Below, piece by piece: positions 56,710 through 64,000 of a stretch of 64,000 bases of DNA (within the stretch, counting starts at the first letter, position 1; the number at the start of each line of letters is the position of its first letter). The notes under the pieces are model-generated. The model was not told the DNA's origin, searched no databases, and worked only from the letters and a program-made list of their open reading frames with translations. This DNA comes from Astrocystis sublimbata (Eukaryota; Ascomycota; Sordariomycetes; Xylariales; Xylariaceae). The position numbers were made by a program, and so were the translations under genes. The DNA lies in assembly GCA_022453515.1 (NCBI GenBank), contig JAJNNY010000004.1:434001-498000 (forward strand), written 5' to 3'.

Positions 56710-57225
56710 CTTTGTCTTTTTCCTTTTCGATAGTTGCTTGTAGCCGAAGGCTATAGATGAGGAATGGAGGGGATTTGAACTCTGAGCTGGGGGGGATGAG
56801 AAGTTGTGCGCGAAAGAGTCAGTGTGACAGGTTGGAAGCTGGGACTGCAATGCGACAACTTTCTTATCGTTTGCCAGGTACTACAAGTACTTAATTTTTT
56901 GATGGGCTCGAAAATTTGGAGGGGCAAGTCCCGATGGATGGCGGGGTTAGTATGACATATCTACCAGCAGAGAGGACGCTTCCGCTAGGTGATGCAGGGC
57001 GGTAATTCGAGCTGATTCCCGCTAGGCCTAGTACAGCGTAGGGGGGCCTCCTAGGCCTCTTTGGCCCCAGGAAAACTTAAAAGGTCTTCCACACGTGCCG
57101 CGAGCATTCCATGGACTTAGGTAATTTAGTGTCATTGGCGCATGCCGCATGAGCTGATAGCACTTACGAGTATGTAGGTAGCATCTTAGGTAGTGGCTGA
57201 CCTAATAGCTGATTAGGTAATCAGA
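56710..57225. other. intergenic between ZPR1 and the Rpr2/Snm1-type gene
   Basis: ZPR1 promoter region; same-strand tandem genes. TAGGTAG-type motifs lie near 57172-57195. No gene recognised. Confidence 0.6.
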
Positions 57226-57921
57226 TCAGTTCTGCATGAAGTCTGCGAGACTGAGGCCAAGCCCAGGCTGCGACTTGGAATTCATTGACTGCTGCTGGAG
57301 CAATGCTTGGAGTCCTTGTTTGCGGCTCTTTGCCCTCTTCTTGCTGCTTGCGTTGGCAGAACCCGAGCCCGAACCTGAGCCCTTGGCAGACTCACTGGGC
57401 ACCGTCACAGGACTCGGCGCATGAGAGTTGGTGGCTTTCATTGTCGTCGTCGTTGTCGTTGTTGGCATCGCAACCTTAGCAAGACCGGCGGCTGCAGTCG
57501 TGGTGGCAGATCTTGAGATATGCTTGAACCGCCGCTTGGCCATGCGTGCTGGTGGCGGCACGTCAATCTTGGTGTACCGACCACAATTGCTACACGTCAG
57601 GGTCTTTCGGCATCCGTTTCCCCTGAGTGATGATTGATATTGATCTTCCGCCTTCTCTTTCTTGCTGGTGGCGCGTCTGGTGTGGCGAGTCGTCTTTCTC
57701 TTATTCATCTTGAGCACATCACCCAAACCGGCGACCATGATATGCCCGCAGCAGCCGCACACGTGTTGCCGCTGCACATCGGGCTGATCAATATCATTGT
57801 TGAACATCAACAGGTTCCGTTGCGACATGAGATGCGCTGATGTCTCTGGTGAGGCCGATATGAGGAGATGGGCCGCATCCGTGAGAAAGCTCAAGGTCGA
57901 AGGAAGGGAATCTGCCGCCAT
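57226..57921 (-). CDS. RNase P/MRP protein subunit, Rpr2/Rpp21/Snm1 type
   Basis: A single frame of 231 residues from ATG 57921. An N-terminal helix region (SFLTDAAHLL, SAHLMSQRNL) is followed by a zinc ribbon: CGCC (C55, C58) and, 52 residues later, CSNC (C110, C113) within LTCSNCGRYTKI. Between them is a basic insert (KRKTTRHTRRATSKK). The C-terminal half is Thr/Ser/Gly-rich and ends in KKRAKSRKQGLQALLQQQ and LSLADFMQ, a motif common in fungal members. The family binds the RNase P or MRP RNA and takes part in tRNA 5' or rRNA processing in the nucleus and nucleolus. Whether this one serves RNase P (Rpr2) or RNase MRP (Snm1) cannot be decided from the sequence. Confidence 0.85.
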   Translation of the reverse strand: MAADSLPSTLSFLTDAAHLLISASPETSAHLMSQRNLLMFNNDIDQPDVQRQHVCGCCGHIMVAGLGDVLKMNKRKTTRHTRRATSKKEKAEDQYQSSLRGNGCRKTLTCSNCGRYTKIDVPPPARMAKRRFKHISRSATTTAAAGLAKVAMPTTTTTTTMKATNSHAPSPVTVPSESAKGSGSGSGSANASSKKRAKSRKQGLQALLQQQSMNSKSQPGLGLSLADFMQN

Positions 57922-59376
57922 TGCGAAGACTCATTCGAGATGATTCCGAAAAATGCCTAGGTAAGTACGGCCTCTAACCACGCATGGATGTTAATGAGGT
58001 TGAAGACTGGAAGGCAATGAATGTCAAGGCCAGTCTTGCTTGCCCAAAATGCAGGCCCCAATAGGCAAAGTGCAAAGCGCACGCAGAAAGCCACACTAGC
58101 GGGACCAAGGTAGCCACAGTGCCCTCTAAACCCAGCGTGCCACGCCCACTCCGCCGTCCCAGCACCATGGCGCCCGGTCCAGGGCCCGACCCGGGACCAT
58201 CTGATAATGATCATAAGTGACATGATTGAATCTCACTCAATCAGAGGTGGTTATCTTTTATAAAGCCTTCACTTTGACTGTGGAACACAGCGATATGAGA
58301 ACTTGAAAAGTATGTCAGTACCTGGCTATTTTCTGTCTACCTGACATCCTGACTAACTCTGCGCAACTGCTCCAGGGAGTACATCAAGAGGTAAATTAAC
58401 ATCCTATTGGCAAATAGCTGATATCAAAGACATGTTCAACACAGAAGTGTCTTCTGATATACTGATCATGATCAAATATGAAGGTGTGCTTCATCTTGCT
58501 CACACTCGTCAGCAACAGTAGAGTCTGCATTGTAATAGACATACAGTAGCCCATGGTTTGCTGTCAATAGAGGCAACCAACCAACCACCTGATTGAGAAA
58601 CGGCAGATCATTGATCACTCGAAGTTGTGGTCTTGATAAAGCTCTTAGCTGTTCTATTGAATATTCCAGATGAGGAGAATTGAAAAAAAAAGAAAAAAAA
58701 CCCCTAAAAACCGTGTCAGTGATGGCACCTAAGGGTCGTTCCCTTCTCGCCGTTGTCATCTTGACATACCCAAAAACCACTCATCATCTGAGCAGACTCA
58801 GAGAACGTCGTTCCAAAGTCAATGTAACGTTTCGCGATGAAGTTGCAGCCAATTCAGCTCAGTTGCATATTTGCAAAGCACGAGATAGTGTTGTCGGTGA
58901 TGCCGATCAGACTACTGATGTAGGTGCTCGTGTTCTAGCAATTCTCAAGCCTGCGACTAGAGAGCCAAGTAGTTGCAAATAGAACCTATGATAACCAAGG
59001 CCAATGAGTCAGCGCGACATAGTCTTGCTAGTCGCCCGTCTACTGCGGCGAGATTCGCTGAATCCAGTTTGTGGCTGACTGCCAAGCGAGACCGATATTC
59101 AGCTCCTACATTTTCCGCGACGGCGCGTCAAATGACTCTTGTCGCAGACAATCACACAAGCCACACGAGATTGGAACAGCATGAGCTACGAGTATACAAA
59201 TCTCTCTTTGAGGGAGACACAGCCATGGTCTAGACTGTCGTCTTTTCCGGTCGATAACATATATTTATCGAAGCTACTTCGTCTTATTGCACCGTCTTGA
59301 CTTCATCCCTTATTCAACTCCTCCGCACTGAACAAACGAACACACCTCACATTTGCAAAGCTTCACAATTGACAAT
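57922..59376. other. intergenic, divergent promoter region
   Basis: Lies between the Rpr2/Snm1-type gene (minus) and the hydrolase gene (plus). CCTAGGTA near 57953. An A-rich run begins at 58682. Frames lack motifs. Confidence 0.55.
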
Positions 59377-60500
59377 ATGTTCAACTTTTTGCATCTTAGT
59401 TACAAACACCTTTACTGGAGCCGCCCAAGTGGAGCACCCGAGCCGGCGCCCGACGGGACCACAAGGAGCTTCATCTCGACACCAAAGGGCGATCTCGAGC
59501 TGCTATGCGCCAAGCCAACAAACCCAGCGTCTGGCATCCCGCCCGTAGTCTTCTTGCATGGAGGCATGGGTTGCGCCTGGGTGTGGCATGAGTATATGCG
59601 ATACCTAGCCGCACATGGTGTCGCAAGCTATGCCATCTCGGCACGTGGCCACGGGGCGAGCTGGCACCCCTCATTCTTCCGCATGCTCTACGCGACAACG
59701 AAGCGCGACTTGGCCGATGACTTCGTGGCAGGCATCAAAACCGTGCAGGATCTGGAGGGCAGCGAGGTCGTGCTTGCTGGTCATTCGAGCGGTGGTGGCT
59801 TGAGCCAGTTTATACTCAACGAAGGCGACGTATCGGTAAAGGGGCTTGCTCTCCTTGGTGCCGTTCCAGGGACCGGCTCGTACGTTTCCCTTCAACTAGG
59901 GACTTTAATGCCAATATTCCGCGTGGCACATGAAAACTGATGCGCACCAGGTTTTTCGTTTACGTGAACTGGTGGCTACTCGATCCGTGGTTCACCATCC
60001 GCCTGATATTCCACGGCTGGCATTCAAACTCGCCTCTCTCGCACCCGGTTTTGGTCAAGCGAGTGTTCTTCAGCAAAAGCTACGACGACAAGAAGCTTGC
60101 TGAATTCCAGAGCCATCTGAACCGCTATGAGAGTTTTCTCTGGCCCATGGGCATGATGCTCCCTTTCATTGACCCCAAAAGGGTATTGCGAAGCATCACG
60201 GGATGGGGTGTTAGTGATCGAGTGCTCATCATGGCTGGCACAGAGGAGAAGCTGATGACAAAGCCGGTGCAAGAGAATACTGCCGAGACATATCGCACCG
60301 CATTTTCGGAACTCGTTCGGGACTCGACACTGGACGCGAAAGACACTACTGTCCAACCATTATCTGGTGATGGCGGTTCGGACAATACTGGCCATGGCGT
60401 CGAGGTAGCTTGGGTGCCTGGCGCCGGTCATCACCTTCAAAATGATACGCCCTGGGAGATTGGCGCTAAAAAGTTACTAGCGTTCCTGCAACGTCTTTGA
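59377..60500 (+). CDS. alpha/beta hydrolase
   Basis: Exons 59377-59879 and 59951-60500 give 350 residues. The intron (71 nt, GTACGT donor, CACCAG acceptor) joins GTGS to FFVYVNWWLLDPW in frame. Oxyanion-hole motif FLHGGMGCAWVWHEYMRYLAAHG, nucleophile elbow GHSSGG (S137) and catalytic His in PGAGHHLQND (H328) are visible; a cap-like helical segment lies between about 175 and 280. There is no secretion signal; the N-terminus (FLHLSYKHLYW) is mildly hydrophobic. The substrate is unknown; esterase or epoxide-hydrolase-like folds share this layout. Convergent with the oxidoreductase gene at only 170 bp. Confidence 0.88.
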
Positions 60501-60670
60501 ACTGGTATACTTTGGACGGCGTTTGGGAGCATGTGTATTACAAATTGATTTGGCAATATTTGAAGCCGAGTATTCAAAAGCAAAGTGGTTCGAGGGCGAG
60601 CTCAACCCCCGGTAAAGCGATTTTCAATTTTGCTTCTTGTCTAGGTAGGGATATCACTCCGCTATATTGA

Positions 60671-62084
60671 TCAAATCTCTTCCTCACTGGTCGGCCTTAA
60701 AGGGAGCTTTGCTGCTGTGTATGCCATATCGGTCATGCGAATCGTTTTAACGGAGTCGGCACCGTCAATCCACTGTGGCGTGCTGCGGCCGCGGACTCTG
60801 TTCACAAACTGCTCGAGCTGATGGCGATAGGTGCTCCAATGCGGCTCGCCCGGCTGCTCTTTAAAGCCAGCAAGACCAGACTCGCGCCACGTGTAGGCCT
60901 TGAGCGTCTTTTTCTGCTTCCACGATTTCCGGGGCGTGGTCCCAGTTGCTGCGCCTCTCTCTCGCACTTCGAATTTGTCGGTCACGGTGATGGAGTGAAT
61001 AAAGCTGGGTTGTACAAAGTTGAAGAAGTGCACCTCTCGCGTGCGCAGTACCTCTTCTCCGTCCTTTATGTCACAACCGGCTTCAACAGAGTCAACCACC
61101 ACCGGCCTATGCGTCACATGTATCTCCGGCGTTAGCTTCAGCAGCGGCGCCCTGAGATCGCCTTCCATTTCGCCAATACCTCCGTTCGGAAACCGGTATC
61201 GTGCGTGGTATCCGCGATCGCATCGCGGATCTGTGCCGGGGTAAGGGCTTGTTTCGCAGCTCACACATTCTTCAGCAACGGCACCGAATATGTATTTCAA
61301 AGTACTAGCTGTGTAGGCGCCCAGGTCCATGAGGGCTCCGCCGGCAAGATCGAAGTTGTATCGAATATCATCAGGTCCGAACAACCAGCGCGGGACCCAG
61401 AGCGAGCTCTTTGCGCTCGCGACGGCGTCAGGTGTGACATGTGACATGAAGAGTGCCCACGCTGGATGGAAGAGGGCGTGAGTTGCCTCGAGGAGCACTG
61501 GTTGCGAAGGAGATTCGGGCGACTGGGGAACACCAGAAACGGATGGAAGAAACAACCGCTCGGCCTCCGTGCTATTGCTCACTGAAGGCTTTTCGAGCAG
61601 CACATGCTTTCCTGCTTTGAGGGCACGCTGCGCCCAGATATAGTGCAGCCCATTGGGTAACGGGATATAGACACAGTCTATGTTTGGGTCGTCCAAGACA
61701 TCTACAAAGTAATCCGAGGGGAGTTAGTGAGATGGGACTGTGCGACCACATAGGGCCTTGATGGCCACTGTCTTGGCTGACCTTGGTAAGTCTTCGCGAC
61801 ATTGGGTATCCCGTGCTTCTTTGCGTACGCTGCCGCTTTGGCGTGATCACGGGCGGCTACAGTCTTTATGAACACATCAGGATGTGTCCTCGCTGGAAGA
61901 ATGATGGCGGCCGGGCTGTGTTCGACAGTCAACAATCACTTTGAAGAATAGTGCATATTGTGATCACTAACCCGATATCAGCAGCGCCGAGAAGCCCAAA
62001 CGTTAGTGGCTTCGACAGTTTGGGGACCGTTGATGGATGACTCATCAACCAGTTGCGATGCGCGGTTCCAAAGAGATTCGCCAT
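60671..62084 (-). CDS. Gfo/Idh/MocA-family oxidoreductase (dihydrodiol/D-xylose dehydrogenase-like)
   Basis: Exons 62084-61972, 61915-61782 and 61701-60671 give 425 residues. The N-terminal Rossmann fold begins FGLLGAADIGPAAIILPARTHPDVFIKTVAARD, followed by YAKKHGI and NIDCVYIPLPNGLHY, then the family hallmark LLEKPSVSN with its catalytic Lys. The C-terminal part has the alpha/beta oxidoreductase domain with GGALMDLGAYTASTLKYIFG, a strongly conserved block. Family knowledge: this subgroup reduces or oxidises sugars or dihydrodiols with NADP(H). The actual substrate is not evident. Start at MANLFG; an ATG at 62162 would add 26 residues. Both introns are short (56 and 80 nt). Confidence 0.92.
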
Positions 62085-62568
62085 TGTTGCAATACATGCG
62101 AATAAAAATGCGATTACCTGATGAGAAGAGCCAACTGTATTTATTCCCCAAGGCTCGCCCAAGGTGTTTCCACCCTCTTAAAACGCTCGGCTAAACCACC
62201 CTGTCAGGCCTGTCAACATTCATCAAAACATTGAACCCTGCATGTCGACCAGATTAGGTGGTGGAGAACCCCTTAGATCGACTAAATCTGGGGATACTTG
62301 AGGCTAAGCTTGGAGGGTCATGAGATCATTACCTAGCACGCCGAGGTACACACATGGCAGATCACGCCAGACCTGAAGTCAGTTCCTACGAACGCTGCTT
62401 TTTACATCAAATGCTGCGAAAACTATTATTGATTATATTATATACCCCCTTATACCACGGGGAAACCATATATGGCTGATCGTAACTTTGACTACGCTAC
62501 ATTAGAACCGTTTAAGCATCACCGACCATTCTCCATGAACGAAACTACCCCTACTACGCCCCCAATCT
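62085..62568. other. intergenic, no gene recognised
   Basis: Promoter side of the oxidoreductase gene and 3' side of the HsbA gene. AT-rich near 62430. Confidence 0.6.
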
Positions 62569-63281
62569 TTAGATAAAGATGTCCAAGCCGACAAAGATGT
62601 CGAGATCAAGCTCGACTTCAAGGTCGACAGCGAGTTTCAAGAGTGTCTGGATGTTGCGTAGCGGATGAGACACGCTTTGGAAAGCCGAGGTGTAGGCGTG
62701 AGCGGCAACACTGATATAAGCAAGGACCGGTCGCGCGAGAGAAACGGTGGGCGCCAGCACCAATTGGAGCTCAGGCTGGAGTCTTGCTAGTTGATCTGTT
62801 TGGTATAAATACTAAAGTCCGAGAAGTTTGAGACGGAAAGCGCTTACCCTTGTTGAGACCAGTAACGATTTTGCCAATCGCCTCCAGTTCGACGAAGATT
62901 GACAGGAAGTTCTCGGAGAACGCAGGTACAGAGTGGAGCTGAGACTGTGAAAGAGAGATGGAGCCAATGGTGCTGAGAGCAAGGGCGGGATCCAAGAGAC
63001 CGTTGACGCTTTGGCTGGTAATTAGAAGACATTGCTGGATCTCGATGGTGTTCTCGACACTGGGCGTCTCCGTGACAAGGTGTGCTGAGTACTCGTCAGT
63101 TGCTACTCTCCAGGTACGAAGTGAAACTAGTCGTACTTAGCTGAGTATGCTGTTGCTGGATGATGATCTCAGCATCGGCGAAGGCAGAGACGGCCGTTTC
63201 GAAAACCTGAATGCCGGAGGTGGGGACAGCGATTGCAGAGCCCATTGAAAGGGCAGCCATGAAGATGTTTGAGAACTGCAT
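62569..63281 (-). CDS. secreted hydrophobic-surface-binding protein A (HsbA) family
   Basis: Exons 63281-63137, 63084-62848 and 62786-62569 give 199 residues; introns 52 and 61 nt. The N-terminus is a signal peptide (MQFSNIFMAALSMGSAIAVPTS), cleaved near residue 18-20. The mature part is a helix-rich, low-Cys sequence with repeated hydrophobic heptad-like segments (IQVFETAVSAFADAE, SFSE-like and IFVELEAIGKIVTGLNK), as in PF12296 HsbA/cell-wall galactomannoprotein proteins. In Aspergillus oryzae HsbA binds hydrophobic surfaces and recruits cutinase, and relatives are wall-associated antigens. The C-terminus is Asp/Leu-rich (VDLEVELDLDIFVGLDIF). A TATA box sits 83-89 bp upstream of the start. 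A start at 63317 would disrupt the signal peptide, so 63281 is preferred. Confidence 0.82.
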
Positions 63282-64000
63282 CTTTGCGAATGAGAATTTG
63301 ATCAAGCTGAGAAACACTGAGTTGGGAAGAGATTGGTTAAATCTGAATTAGAATTAGAATAAGTTTTATAAAGAGGGCGAATGATCTTGTCTTGGAACTA
63401 GAGTGGTGGTGAAAAACTGAAGCGTTAACTCCAACGGATGAGCCCATATATACATACTATGTCGCAGCGTGATGTCCGCTTCAATAACACACCCCTTTCC
63501 TCCCAATACCCAGCGAATTTCCAATTATCATGATTCCCTAGGGGACCCAATATGCCCCATGAGCCCACATACGCTATTCCGACGCGCCAGTTCATGAAGT
63601 CCCATGAGCGACACTTCTAAGTGGTGGGTGCGCGGCATGCAGTCCGTTCGGACTCCAAGCCGTGACCCGAATTGAACATTGTTTGGGAAGCCACATGAAG
63701 GGCAAATTGATTCCTTGGTGACTAACTCTGTGATCTAGGCAGCACCCTTATGTCAGCCAAGTATTCATAGATAAGAACTTTGAGTGACAGGGGCATTGAT
63801 ACCATCCACATCGCATTGTACGCAGTCTGCACTGCTCACTATCTAAGCGCCCCAAAGAGGGCAATACCAACCTTCAACCAAAATCCGGGCCGCTAATTCA
63901 AACTAGCGATAATATTGGAGGTTTCGTGCCCAGAGACGATATTCAAGTATCGTGACCCTACCCCCTGAGTGCAAACTAGCAGGGGTGATTGGTGCCGGCA
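63282..64000. other. HsbA promoter and intergenic end of window
   Basis: TATA box at 63364-63370. No further gene recognised up to the end of the window. Confidence 0.55.
63364..63370 (-). promoter_or_regulatory. TATA box of the HsbA gene
   Basis: The minus strand reads TATAAAA, 83-89 bp upstream of the HsbA start codon; the spacing fits a short leader. Confidence 0.6.

Overview
The window is nuclear DNA of a filamentous ascomycete (Pezizomycotina), most likely a Sordariomycete. The reasons are short GT-AG introns of about 50-100 nt with CTAAC-like branch points, single genes rather than operons, typical fungal families (CYP53, AA9 LPMO, HsbA, DASH Dad1, RHO4, fungal-type PPG1, NLR-associated DUF7708 and PNP_UDP domains) and wide intergenic spaces. 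The order is an inference from gene repertoire; no marker gene is present.

Layout. 0-0.6 kb: the 3' end of a CobW/COG0523 GTPase gene. 2.2-2.6 kb: a small conserved-looking protein. 3.67-4.00 kb: a non-coding element with 29-30 bp terminal inverted repeats (MITE-like). 6.0-8.5 kb: a large AAA+ ATPase that lacks residues expected right after the P-loop. 9.4-11.3 kb: a DUF7708 gene interrupted by an in-frame TAG. 13.1-14.7 kb: a CYP53 benzoate para-hydroxylase. 15.9-16.4 kb: a probable small membrane protein. 17.8-19.0 kb: a secreted AA9 lytic polysaccharide monooxygenase with an 8-nt exon. 20.4-22.1 kb: a second P450. 22.1-28.1 kb: a gene-poor block. 28.1 and 33.4 kb: two coiled-coil proteins.

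The right half is denser and mostly housekeeping: lariat debranching enzyme DBR1, elongin C, Rho-type GTPase RHO4, DASH subunit DAD1, PP2A-like phosphatase PPG1, NMD factor UPF3, a stand-alone nucleoside-phosphorylase-fold protein with a Gly/Asn/Gln-rich N-terminus, an ABM-domain protein, ZPR1, an RNase P/MRP Rpr2/Snm1-type subunit, an alpha/beta hydrolase, a Gfo/Idh/MocA oxidoreductase and a secreted HsbA-type protein.

The genes do not form one pathway. Themes are RNA metabolism (DBR1, UPF3, Rpr2/Snm1, ZPR1), cytokinesis and mitosis (RHO4, DAD1, PPG1), lignocellulose and aromatic-compound handling (AA9, CYP53) and fungal immune-receptor-like parts (DUF7708, PNP_UDP). Two patterns stand out beyond genes: the 10-bp palindrome TACCTAGGTA occurs seven times, always between genes, and there are signs of gene decay in the left half. 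Exon boundaries were derived by hand from splice consensus, reading frame and family conservation, and are predictions.
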